Assembly: GCA_030447805.1 (NCBI GenBank)
Contig: JAUJOE010000007.1
Coordinates: 1 to 35,347, forward strand
Direction of reading: 5' to 3'
Origin: Nocardioidaceae bacterium
GTDB taxonomy: Bacteria; Actinomycetota; Actinomycetes; Propionibacteriales; Nocardioidaceae
Length of the DNA: 35,347 nt
In this document: piece by piece, positions 1 through 7,876 of the stretch
Position numbering within the stretch: the first letter of the stretch is position 1
How the letters are laid out: every line of letters starts with the position of its first letter
The notes under the pieces: model-generated
Databases searched by the model: none
What the model was told of the DNA's origin: nothing
What the model saw: only the letters and a program-made list of their open reading frames with translations
Made by a program: the position numbers and the translations under genes

Positions 1-36
1 AACGGTCAAGCCGACAATCCGTCGACCGCGCCACCC

Positions 37-1473
37 TCATGAAAGACCGGGGTTAGGCGGCGCTGCCTCTTCGCTCGTGAGATGACGCAGGATCGCGTCG
101 CGCTGCTCCTCGAGTTTCGTGAGCAACGACTCGGCGGCCCCACCGAGCTTCGCGTCATGCACCTTCAGGTTGGCGAGCGCCGTCGATAGACCCGGCGTGG
201 CAAAGGTGAGTATGCGCAACTCATCCAACGTTGCCTCGAACGCCTGCTCAGCGGACAATGCGTCGCGCGCCGTGGTGTCGATCATGAACTGCTCGAAGCG
301 GTGCAGCCGGTCCTTGGCGCTGTCATTCAGTGGCTGCTGGCAGAGCACGCAGACGGCATCGCGTTCGACCACCGGAAACTCGTGGCTGTGATAGGCCTCA
401 GTGATCGAGTAAGTCCGGGCCGCATTCCAAAGGGTGCGCCAAGTCTCCGATCCGACGCCTGTGAGCGGCTCGTCATCAAAGGAGTTCGTGGCAGCCAACG
501 CCGCGGCTCGCCGCGTAGTTATCGCAGACACTCGCATGGCCTGGCGCTCGTCGGTCCGCTCGGCTCCCAGAGCAGCCAGCAAGTCACCCAAATCATCGGC
601 AAGTTCGTCAACGTGCATAGCGAGAGCACCTAGGCGGGTCTTCTCTCTCTGTGGATTGCTTGCTGTTAGCCGCGCCTCCTCCTGCAGCACGTGAGCGAGC
701 CGCTCGTTTGTACCGGAGGCTAGGTCAGCTGCGCTGTCGATCTGCGCCTCGGTGGTCGTGGAAGTCAGCGCTGCGACGAACGCGCCGGCAGTTGTTGTCG
801 GTGATAGTCCGAGATCCAGGGTGGTCGCCTCGTTCGCCTTGACGCGCGCGGTGAGGACGGCACGGACTCGGTCGCAGATCTCGATTAGTCCATCGAGCAG
901 CGTCAAAGCCGACGGGCGATAGGAGATTGTGGACTGCCTCGTCAAGTATTCGTCGCCGCAATGTTCATCATAGAAGCTCATTTTCAGTAGGTCCTGCGTC
1001 AGCGGTGTACCCGACTTCATCTCTTTCGCGGCGCCAGCGACGGAGTAGTGCAATACGGCAGACGGCTCCTCCGGCGCCTCTTCGAACACGTTCGGCAGGA
1101 TCTGTGAGTGGTGACGAGCACCCACCATCGCCTTGACAAGCCGTGCATACCCCGACTTGCCGCTGCCGTTGTCACCGTAGATGACGGTGAGGCCAGTCGT
1201 CCCAAAATCGAGCCGCTGTCCGTCGACAAGGGCGTTCACGCCGCATACGTCGGCGACAGCGGTCAGCTGTACTTGCTCGGCAACCGCCGACTTGACCGAG
1301 ATATTCTTCGCTTCATGGCTCGGCGCGTCGTTGGCACCAGCCAAGATCTCGTCGACTAGTTGCTCGACGCACGCATCGTCGTAACGCTCGCCGCTGGCGA
1401 TTGCGACCAATACTTGCTGCTGCCAGTCCGGTCGCTCAAGAGCCCAAGCGATGATGTCCGTTTCGATCGTCAC
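37..1473 (-). CDS. Zinc-hook AAA/ABC-type ATPase, C-terminally shortened
   Basis: A P-loop ATPase of the AAA_13 / RloC-like SMC-Rad50 type. The Walker A motif GDNGSGKS lies at about residues 100-107, followed by helical coiled-coil-like sequence (about 195-330) and a zinc-hook CVLC (Cys375, Cys378). In this family a second coiled coil, an ABC signature and a Walker B normally follow, giving roughly 700-900 residues. Here the protein stops at 478 residues, so the ATPase head is only half present. Either the gene is truncated or a frameshift near its 3' end (a CCCC run in the coding strand around 49-52) splits it; with one extra C the frame stays open to the window edge. Family members occur in defence and anticodon-nuclease settings, but no nuclease domain is visible here. 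Function is inferred from family only. Confidence 0.7.
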   Translation of the reverse strand: MTIETDIIAWALERPDWQQQVLVAIASGERYDDACVEQLVDEILAGANDAPSHEAKNISVKSAVAEQVQLTAVADVCGVNALVDGQRLDFGTTGLTVIYGDNGSGKSGYARLVKAMVGARHHSQILPNVFEEAPEEPSAVLHYSVAGAAKEMKSGTPLTQDLLKMSFYDEHCGDEYLTRQSTISYRPSALTLLDGLIEICDRVRAVLTARVKANEATTLDLGLSPTTTAGAFVAALTSTTTEAQIDSAADLASGTNERLAHVLQEEARLTASNPQREKTRLGALAMHVDELADDLGDLLAALGAERTDERQAMRVSAITTRRAAALAATNSFDDEPLTGVGSETWRTLWNAARTYSITEAYHSHEFPVVERDAVCVLCQQPLNDSAKDRLHRFEQFMIDTTARDALSAEQAFEATLDELRILTFATPGLSTALANLKVHDAKLGGAAESLLTKLEEQRDAILRHLTSEEAAPPNPGLS

Positions 1474-1826
1474 CGCTCAATGATCTCATCCCGTGCAGGC
1501 GCCGGTTAGATCGTCTTGCCCCGCGGAAGACCGGCGTCAGATTTCGATGGCCCGGGGGGCAGCGTTAGCTCCCAGATCAGACTAGTTTGCAGGGCAGCGT
1601 GGCTTGTGCATGTACGGCGCTTTCCACTGGGAGTGGTGTCCGCGAGTGCGAACGGGAGCACCGTGAGAGCAGGACGCTGACGCCCGCCAGCAGGAAGCGA
1701 GGTTGCCGCCGGGAGTTCTTCCCGGTGTTGGTGGGAAGAGGCCGGATGCTACGGCGCACGCGACGTACGACCCTCGGAGGGCAGGACACGGAACGCCCGT
1801 GTCCGCTCGACCCGACGGGAGGGACC
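1474..1826. other. Non-coding leader with two hairpins
   Basis: I see no convincing gene between the divergent ATPase and the membrane protein, although one frame stays open. The stretch holds two compact hairpins. One is at 1709-1725 (CCGGGA, 5-nt loop, TCCCGG). The other is at 1784-1804 (GGACACG, 7-nt loop, CGTGTCC), just upstream of the start region of the membrane gene. They could be part of a structured 5' UTR. I recognise no riboswitch class. Confidence 0.35.
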
Positions 1827-2531
1827 ATGTCCCAAGCAGTTTCGACCGCACCCTCGACGAAAACCCACGCGCCGTCCGCCGATGCGCCCACGCGAACTTT
1901 ATGGCGAGCCGCTGGTGGCTTCGCGATCGCCCACGTGATTGTGATGCTCGCGGGGATCGCGCTGGCGTTTGAGAGCCCGCTGTTCCAGGAAGGGACTGAG
2001 GGAATCCAGAAGGGCTACGTCGAAGGCAACATGGCGCGGATCATGGCCGGGGGCATGCTCGAGACACTCGCCTTCGTCTTGCTCATCCCCGCCTTCGTCT
2101 TCCTGGCCAGGGCGGTTGGTCGGCGTACCGAAGTTGGCCAATGGGCCGCGCAGACCGCGCTGATGGCCGGCATGGGGTACGTCGCCGTCACGATGGCCGT
2201 CGGGTTCCCGGCCGGAGCCGCGGCGCTGTACGGCGCGCAGAACGGCCTCGACGTCGACACGGCCTTCGCGATCAACAACATCCGCATCTTCGGCTACTTC
2301 CTCAGCCTGTCGCTGCTCGGCGCGCACGCCATCGGCCTCGCCATCGCGGCGCGGCAGGACGGCGTCATGCGCCGCTGGGTCGGCTGGGGCGGGCTGGTCA
2401 CCGGCGTTGTGCTTCTCGCGTCGGTTCCCGCGGCCGCCATCGGTCAGCAGGACTGGGCCACCCTGGTGTGGCTGGTGTGGTGGATCGGCGTCGCGGTGTC
2501 ACTGCTGCGCCACCGGCCGGAAGCCTCCTAA
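1827..2531 (+). CDS. Six-TM integral membrane protein (DUF4386-like)
   Basis: A 234-residue protein with about six hydrophobic segments (roughly residues 30-50, 75-95, 105-125, 140-165, 175-195, 198-220) and a short hydrophilic Ser/Thr/Ala-rich N-terminus. The open frame extends upstream to 1587, but the ATG at 1827 is chosen because a strong GGGAGGGA ribosome binding site sits just before it and the upstream part looks non-coding. Size and membrane pattern resemble the DUF4386 family, of unknown function; that assignment is tentative. It lies 64 bases upstream of a histidine kinase on the same strand, so it may be co-transcribed with or controlled by that two-component system. Confidence 0.75.
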   Translation: MSQAVSTAPSTKTHAPSADAPTRTLWRAAGGFAIAHVIVMLAGIALAFESPLFQEGTEGIQKGYVEGNMARIMAGGMLETLAFVLLIPAFVFLARAVGRRTEVGQWAAQTALMAGMGYVAVTMAVGFPAGAAALYGAQNGLDVDTAFAINNIRIFGYFLSLSLLGAHAIGLAIAARQDGVMRRWVGWGGLVTGVVLLASVPAAAIGQQDWATLVWLVWWIGVAVSLLRHRPEAS

Positions 2532-2595
2532 CCGGCCGACGTACACCCTCAGATCGCGGGTCGTCGGGCGGCGCGCTGTGTCACGATATGGCGGG

Positions 2596-4568
2596 ATGCG
2601 CATGGCGAGGATCGTTGGCGTCGTGCTGGCGGGACTGCTCGGTGTCGCCGGTGCACTGTCGGTTGTCCTCCTCGCCCGCCCACCCGGCACCCCCGTCAAC
2701 GAGCTGGCCATCCTCCTCATGGTCGCCACCTACGCGACGGTCGCCGTCATCGTCAGCCTTGCCCGGCCGGGTCATCCGGTCGGGCGGCTGATGCTGGCCG
2801 GCAGTTGCATCTGGGGAGTGGGGGAGGGGTCCCTCGCGCTGGCGGTCCGCGCCCTGGCGAACGGCGAGCCGGCGTACTCCGGGTGGTTCGGGGTTGTCGG
2901 CACCACGGCGCGGGGGCTTGGCTGGCTCATCCTCGTCCTCGGCCTCCCGCTCATCTTCCCCGACGGCCGGAGCCCCTGGGGCGGGCGCCGACCGGTGACT
3001 CTGGCCGTCTCGGCCGTCGTTCTCTTCGGGCTCGGCTCGATCCTCGCGCCGGAACCGCTGGACTACCGGCTGGCCACAGTGGACAGCCCCACCGGGCTCC
3101 CGCAAGGTGCCAAGGCCGTCGCCGATCTACTCGCGATCGGCGCCCTGTTCCTCGTCGCAATCGCTCTGGTCGTCGCCATCGTCGGGCTCGTTCACCGCTG
3201 GCGCACCGGGAACGAGCTGCTCCGGCAGCAGCTGCTCACCTTCACGGTCGCCTTCGCCGCGCCGCTGCCGCTCATCCCGCTCATCCCGACGACGTTCGTG
3301 GAGCCGTGGATGTTCAGCGTGGTCACGCTGCCCGTCCCGATCGCCATCGGTGTGGCGATGTTCCAACGCCGGCTGTACGACGTCCAGCTGGTCGTGAACC
3401 GCACCGTCACGTTCGTCGCGCTCTCCGCTGTCGTCGCCGGCCTGTACGCCGTCACCGTCGGCGGCGTGGGCGCTCTCCTCCGCGACCGCGGGGCGCCGTG
3501 GCTCGCCTGGCTGGCCGCGGGGGTGGTCGCCGTCACCTTCGCCCCCATCCACACCGCCCTGCAGCGCGGCGTGAACCGGTTGACCTACGGCCAGTGGTCG
3601 CAGCCCGCGGAGGTGCTCGCCGCGACCGGTCGGCGGCTCACCGACGCGGCCGACGTACCCGGTCTGCTGCGCACGCTCACCGACGAGATCGCCACCGGGC
3701 TCGGGCTCGGCTACGTCGAGATCACCGACGCCGACGGCAGGTCGCTCGCAGTCCACGGCGAACCGACCGAGGGGTACGACGAGACGCCGCTGACCGCCTA
3801 CGGCCAGACGGTCGGTTCGCTGCGGCTGAGCCCGCACAAGCTGCGACCGGCGGATCGCCAGCTGCTGGAGGACCTGGCCAACCAGATCGGCGGCGTCGTG
3901 CACTCGGCCCGGTTGGTCGAGGATCTCCGCGAGGCGCGGGAGCGCCTCGTCGTCGCCCGCGAGGAGGAGCGCCGCCGGCTGCGCCGCGACCTCCACGGCG
4001 GCCTCGGGCCGGCGCTGGCCGGTCTCACCCTGCAGGTCGACACGGTGCGCAACCTGGTGGCGGCCGGCGACGACGCGGACGCCGCGCTGCTCCGGCTGCG
4101 CAGCGGGGTCGCGTCGACGGTCCTCGACGTACGGCGGATCGTGGAGGGTCTGCGCCCGCCCGCGCTCGACGAGCTCGGGCTCGACGGGGCGCTTGCCCAG
4201 CTCGCCCAGCGGGTGGCCCAGGACTCCGACCTCACCGTCGAGGTGTCGCTGCCCGACGACCTCCCGGAGATGCCCGCGGCCGTCGAGGTGGCGACGTACC
4301 GGGTCACCCAGGAGGGCTCAGCAACGTGGTGCGGCACTCTCGGGCCGACCGCTCCGAGGTCGTGCTGAGCGTGGACCCCGACGGCATCCGGCTGCAGGTC
4401 AGCGACAACGGCACCGGCGAGGTGCGGCCGCGCCCCGGCGGGATCGGGCTGACCACCATGCACGAGCGGGCCGCCGAGATCGGTGGCGAGCTGACCATCC
4501 AGGCGGGTGACTCCCGGGGCACCACGGTGGCGCTGTGGCTGCCACGGCCGGAGATGGCGGCGACGTGA
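2596..4568 (+). pseudogene. NarL-type sensor histidine kinase, split by a 1-base deletion
   Basis: A membrane sensor kinase of the HisKA_3 family. The N-terminal third has about eight or nine hydrophobic segments, then a GAF-like region (about residues 350-440), then the dimerisation/phosphoacceptor helix with the H-box RRDLHGGLG (His467). The first frame ends at 4368 shortly after VTQEG. The HATPase_c domain continues in the next frame (SNVVRHSRA, DNGTG, GIGLTTMHERA) to 4568. Adding one G to the GGG at 4314-4316 restores EGLSNVVRHS, so this is a single-base lesion, either a real frameshift or a run-length error. ATG 2596 is preferred; ATG 2602 is also possible. The GTG start of the response regulator overlaps the kinase stop, which ties the two into one operon. 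The signal sensed is unknown. Confidence 0.85.
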
Positions 4569-5185
4569 TCCGCGTCATCGTGGTCGACGACCACCCGTTG
4601 TTTCGCGACGGGCTCAGCGGTCTGCTCGCCACGGTGCCCGACGTCGAGGTGGTCGCGGCCGTCGGGGACGGCGACGAGGCGGTACGCCGAAGCGTCGAGC
4701 TGCAGCCCGACGTCGTGCTGATGGACCTCAACCTGCCCGGCACGCCCGGTCTGGAGGCGACCCGCCGCATCGTCGCCCAGGCCCCGGCGGTCGCCGTACT
4801 GGTGCTCACCATGGTCGATGACGACGACAGCGTGCTCGCTGCGCTGCAGGTCGGCGCCCGCGGATACCTGCTCAAGGGAGCCGTGCAGGAGGAGGTGCTG
4901 GCGGCGCTCCGAGCGGTGGCCTCCGGAGGGGCGGTCTTCGGTCCCGGCGTCGCCGAGCGGGTGCTGGCCGGCGGTCGTGGCCGGCAACGCGGGTACGGCG
5001 ACCAGCTGACCGACCGCGAGGCCGAAGTGCTCGCGCTGATCGCCGCCGGGCGCAGCAACCCCGAGATCGCCCGTGAGCTGTCGTTGAGCCTGAAGACCGT
5101 GCAGAACCATGTGTCGCACGTGCTGGCCAAGATGCAGGTCCGCGACCGGACCCAGGCTGCGCTGCGGATGCGTGGTCTCAGTTAG
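4565..5185 (+). CDS. LuxR/NarL-family response regulator
   Basis: Response regulator of 206 residues. The receiver domain (about 1-120) has the acidic pair in VVDDHP, the phosphoacceptor Asp54 in [10 protein letters not shown] and the conserved Lys in GYLLKG. The C-terminal LuxR-type HTH (about 140-205) is typical: [18 protein letters not shown], then [17 protein letters not shown]. The GTG at 4565 is chosen because it overlaps the kinase stop in a GTGA arrangement, giving a start immediately before the first receiver beta strand; the frame is open ten codons further upstream. It should be phosphorylated by the adjacent kinase and act as a DNA-binding transcription regulator. Its targets are unknown; the upstream membrane protein is a candidate. 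Confidence 0.92.
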   Translation: MIRVIVVDDHPLFRDGLSGLLATVPDVEVVAAVGDGDEAVRRSVELQPDVVLMDLNLPGTPGLEATRRIVAQAPAVAVLVLTMVDDDDSVLAALQVGARGYLLKGAVQEEVLAALRAVASGGAVFGPGVAERVLAGGRGRQRGYGDQLTDREAEVLALIAAGRSNPEIARELSLSLKTVQNHVSHVLAKMQVRDRTQAALRMRGLS

Positions 5186-5223
5186 CTCGCACCCGAGTTC
5201 AGTCATGAGGACTGCGGTCCGGG

Positions 5224-5238
5224 GCCCTGCAGAAGGGC
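5224..5238 (+). terminator. Small hairpin after the response regulator
   Basis: GCCCT and AGGGC pair around a 5-nt loop about 40 bases past the response regulator stop, with no clear U-tract. It may be a weak terminator separating the two-component operon from the antitoxin gene. Confidence 0.3.
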
Positions 5239-5251
5239 GGGCATCCCAAAC

Positions 5252-5260
5252 TGGTAGCGT
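5252..5260 (+). promoter_or_regulatory. Extended -10 of RHH antitoxin (leaderless)
   Basis: TGG followed by TAGCGT, ending six bases before the ATG at 5267. That spacing puts the transcription start at or next to the start codon. No good -35 is seen. Confidence 0.45.
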
Positions 5261-5266
5261 TATGGT

Positions 5267-5503
5267 ATGACTCGACAGATTGCGGTTCGATTGCCTGATG
5301 ACATCGTGGACTTCATCGACCAGGCTGTGGCCGACGGCCGAGCGCGCAGCCGGGCCGCGGTGGTTTCCAAAGCGGTCGAACGCGAGCGCCGCCGCCAGTT
5401 AGCCGCGAGGGACGTGGAGATCCTGACCGCCAGCGCTTCGAACGACGACGACTTGGACGGCCTCGCAACGTACGCCGCGAAAGTGCCTCTCGAGCTCGAC
5501 TGA
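5267..5503 (+). CDS. Ribbon-helix-helix antitoxin (MazE-like)
   Basis: A 78-residue protein whose N-terminal 45 residues have the ribbon-helix-helix pattern: a short beta strand (QIAVRLPDDIVDFID) followed by two helices with SRAAVVSKAVERERRR. The acidic C-terminal tail is the usual toxin-binding part. The stop overlaps the ATG of the next, MazF-like reading frame (TGATG), the standard arrangement for a toxin-antitoxin operon. No ribosome binding site precedes the ATG, but a -10-like element lies six bases before it, suggesting a leaderless message. The antitoxin looks intact while its partner toxin is broken, so it may now be an orphan regulator. Confidence 0.8.
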   Translation: MTRQIAVRLPDDIVDFIDQAVADGRARSRAAVVSKAVERERRRQLAARDVEILTASASNDDDLDGLATYAAKVPLELD

Positions 5504-5797
5504 TGCGGCCCATTCGCCCACCTCGACAAATCGGTTCTCATCCTCACCCGCGAGCTTGTGCGACCCCACTTGGCGCGGGTGACCGTCGCCCCGATCACGA
5601 GCACCATCAAGGGCCTGTCAACCGAGGTGCCAGTCGGAACGCCTAACGGTCTGGCGCAGGCGAGCGTCGTCAGCTGCGACAACATCGTCACGGTGCCGAC
5701 GGAGGCGGTAGGCCGCCAGATCGGCTTTCTGCTCGATAGCCAGGAACCGGACTTATCCGAGGCCATTCGCGCCGCATTCGACCTCGACTGGGGGTAG
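5503..5797 (+). pseudogene. MazF/PemK-family toxin, decayed
   Basis: Remains of a MazF-type mRNA endoribonuclease. The ATG at 5503 starts MRPIR in one frame. From about 5519 the family sequence continues in another frame (HLDKS, VLILTRELVRPH, VTVAPITSTIKGLSTEVPVG, SCDNIVTVP, GRQIGFLLD) to 5797. A frame change is therefore needed between 5513 and 5521. In addition the conserved Arg-Pro that normally sits between the LDK and VLIL segments is absent, an in-frame six-base loss that a run-length error cannot explain. An alternative GTG at 5558 would give a 79-residue fragment lacking the first strand. The toxin is most likely inactive. Confidence 0.75.
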
Positions 5798-5829
5798 CCA
5801 CGGCTGGTGGACGCCGGCGGGAGACGCTT

Positions 5830-5835
5830 TAAGTT
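5830..5835 (+). promoter_or_regulatory. -10 of LigD-type polymerase gene (leaderless)
   Basis: TAAGTT ends six bases before the ATG at 5842. No ribosome binding site is seen between, which fits a leaderless transcript. Confidence 0.4.
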
Positions 5836-5841
5836 GAGCTA

Positions 5842-6818
5842 ATGACCGGCAGGGCTGGGAGCAAGACGCCGTCTGTGGAGCTCGAGGTCGGCCACCGCAC
5901 GGTGCGGATCTCCAACCCCGACCGGGTGTACTTCCCCGCGACCGGCGCGACCAAGCTCGACCTTGCCAACTACTACCTGAGCGTCGGCGACGGGATCGTG
6001 CGGGCGCTGCGGGAGCGGCCGTGCATGCTGCACCGGTTCCCCGACGGCGTCGGCGGTGAGAAGGTCCACCAGAAGCGGTTGCCGCACGGCGCGCCGCCGT
6101 GGGTCGAGACCGTCCGCGTCCACTTCCCCCGGTACGGCCGGCACGCCGACGAGCTGTGCGTCACCGAGCTGGCCAGCGTCATCTGGGCGGTGCAGATGTC
6201 GACTGTCGAGTTCCACCCCTGGAACTCCCGGCGTGCCAACACCGAGCGGCCCGACGAGTGGCGGATCGACCTCGACCCGATGCCGCAGTGCACCTTCGAC
6301 ACCGTGCGACGCGCCGCGCACGTCAGCCACGAGGTGCTCGGCGAGCTTGGCGCCGTCGGGTGGCCGAAGACCTCAGGCGGGCACGGCCTCCACGTCTACG
6401 TCCGGATCGAGCCGCGCTGGGGTTCGCCGACGTACGTCGAGCGGCCCTGGCCTTCGCGCGTGAGGTGGAGCGGCGGTCTGCCGGTGACGTGACCACTGCG
6501 TGGTGGCGCAAGGACCGGGCGCCCGATCAGCTGTTCGTCGACTACAACCAGAACGCCCGTGACCACACGATCGCGTGCGCCCACTCGGTTCGTGGCACGC
6601 CCGCGGCGACCGTCTCGACACCAATCACCTGGGCCGAGGTCGACGACGTACTGCCTGCGGACTGCACGATCGCGACGGTCCCTGACCGGTTCGCCAAGTT
6701 CGGCGACGTACACGAGGGCATCGGCGACGCGGTCTTCTCGCTGGAACCGCTGCTGGAGTGGGCAGCCCGCGACGAGCGCGAGGGTGAACCAGAGCCGCCA
6801 CCAGCCGACGCCGAGTGA
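5842..6818 (+). pseudogene. LigD-type polymerase/primase domain protein, split by a 1-base deletion
   Basis: A stand-alone archaeo-eukaryotic-primase-like polymerase domain, as found in LigD of bacterial non-homologous end joining. Visible landmarks are RIDLDP with the metal-binding Asp143 and Asp145, TSGGHGLHVYV with His181 and His184, and, in the second frame, LFVDYNQN with the third acidic residue. The first frame ends at 6492. The rest (FADVRRAALAFAREVE to the acidic tail) is in the next frame to 6818. Adding one G to the GGGG at 6419-6422 restores WGFADVRR. The full product would be about 325 residues with no ligase or phosphoesterase domain. No Ku gene is in this window. The expected activity is gap filling or primer extension on broken ends. 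Confidence 0.85.
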
Positions 6819-6842
6819 GGCGACCGAATTCGCCATCACGAC

Positions 6843-6863
6843 GTTGGCTGACAGAGAGCCAAC
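6843..6863. promoter_or_regulatory. Inverted repeat between polymerase gene and vapB
   Basis: GTTGGCT and AGCCAAC are separated by seven bases. They are nested in an outer near-palindrome (CGACGTTGGC at 6839 and CCCAACGTCG at 6870). It lies 25 bases past the polymerase stop and about 40 bases before vapB, so it could be a terminator or an autoregulatory operator for the toxin-antitoxin pair. Confidence 0.4.
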
Positions 6864-6898
6864 AATTTGCCCAACGTCGACCCGGCGTTACACATCGC

Positions 6899-6904
6899 TA
6901 ATGT
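6899..6904 (+). promoter_or_regulatory. -10 of vapB (leaderless from ATG 6911)
   Basis: TAATGT ends six bases before the ATG at 6911, favouring that ATG over the in-frame ATG at 6905. Confidence 0.4.
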
Positions 6905-6910
6905 ATGTGT

Positions 6911-7156
6911 ATGACTATGGACCGCCGCCTGCAGTTACTGCTTGACGAGGAAAGGTACCTGCGCGTCGCCGCCGCCGCCAAGCGTCAACGCATCTCAGTG
7001 GCGCAGGTCATCCGCGACGCCATCGACCAAGCACTCGCGCCGGAACAGCGTCGACGGTCGACTGCTGGACGGCGGATTTTGTCGGCGGCCGAAATGGAGG
7101 TCCCGCCGGGTGACGGGTTGCTTTCGGAACTCGATGACCTACGAAACCGGGCATGA
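6911..7156 (+). CDS. vapB: VapB-type antitoxin
   Basis: An 81-residue antitoxin. The N-terminal half has a ribbon-helix-helix-like pattern (RRLQLLLDEERYLRVAAAA, then ISVAQVIRDAIDQAL), and the C-terminal tail is of the kind that folds on the toxin. Three close ATGs (6905, 6911, 6917) are in frame. ATG 6911 is preferred because a TAATGT -10 sits six bases upstream and no Shine-Dalgarno is visible. The stop overlaps the toxin ATG by four bases (ATGA), so translation is coupled. It should neutralise the adjacent PIN-domain toxin and repress the operon, perhaps through the inverted repeat at 6843-6863. Confidence 0.85.
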   Translation: MTMDRRLQLLLDEERYLRVAAAAKRQRISVAQVIRDAIDQALAPEQRRRSTAGRRILSAAEMEVPPGDGLLSELDDLRNRA

Positions 7157-7590
7157 TCGTCGTCGACACGACGGTCCTGGTGTACGCCGTGGGAAGCGAC
7201 CATCCCTACCGCGAGCCGTCTCGAGCGCTGGTCGAAGCCATCTCCTCTGGGGCCGTGCGAGCCACCACGACCATCGAGGTAGTCCAGGAGTTCGCCCACG
7301 TTCGGGCGCGCCGCCGCGAGCGAGAGGACGCCGTACAGTTGGCGTCGGCTTTTGCTGACCTCTTGGCGCCGTTGGCTGTCGCCCGAGAAGCGCACCTGCG
7401 AGCGGGGTTAGACCTGTGGCGTCGCCACCCGGAACTCGGATGCTTCGACGCTGTCCTCGCAGCGGTATCGCAAGACATTGGGACGACGGCGATCGTGTCG
7501 GCGGATCGTGCCTTTGCGACCATCCACAGCGTCGAGCACGTTGTCCCCGACGAAGCCGGAGTTGAAGCGTTGCTGAGCGCGCTGACTTAG
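7153..7590 (+). CDS. vapC: VapC PIN-domain ribonuclease toxin
   Basis: A PIN-domain protein of 145 residues with the expected acidic active-site residues: Asp5 in MIVVDTT, Glu42 in TIEVVQEF, Asp99 in CFDAVLAAV and Asp118 in VSADRAFA. VapC toxins are Mg-dependent RNases, many cleaving tRNA or rRNA; the target here is unknown. It overlaps vapB by four bases. All catalytic positions are present and there is no frame disruption, so the toxin is probably active. Confidence 0.92.
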   Translation: MIVVDTTVLVYAVGSDHPYREPSRALVEAISSGAVRATTTIEVVQEFAHVRARRREREDAVQLASAFADLLAPLAVAREAHLRAGLDLWRRHPELGCFDAVLAAVSQDIGTTAIVSADRAFATIHSVEHVVPDEAGVEALLSALT

Positions 7591-7863
7591 CCGGACACCC
7601 CAAGTCCGGGCAGTGACTGAGCGCTAGTGCCGCCTGGCGTGCCGCGGTCGCGTCGTGCTCCTTGACGACAAAACCGTCTTTGTGGAGCGCTTCCGGCACC
7701 AGGTGCCGGAGATCCTCCACAGATGGGCGGTCTCCGCCGCTTGCTCATCGACGTACTACTCACTGCGGGTGACGGGCTGGCCCTTGCTCGCACGAGGTAT
7801 CTGCACGCCGCTAAGACGTCCGGGGCGCGTTGACCGTTCCATGCCGTCACCGGCCAACTGTCG

Positions 7864-7869
7864 CAGACT
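7864..7869 (+). promoter_or_regulatory. -10-like box before ERCC4-Lsr2 gene
   Basis: CAGACT lies seven bases before the GTG at 7877. The same hexamer sits six bases before the GTG of dinB at 27786. It matches the leaderless pattern seen elsewhere in the window. Confidence 0.35.
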
Positions 7870-7876
7870 GGTAACC

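Noticed and set aside
4314-4317. Programmed ribosomal frameshifting in the kinase, polymerase and helicase genes
   Set aside because: The sites are plain short G runs without a slippery heptamer plus stimulator that I can see, and frame restoration differs in direction between genes. Sequencing error or mutation is simpler.
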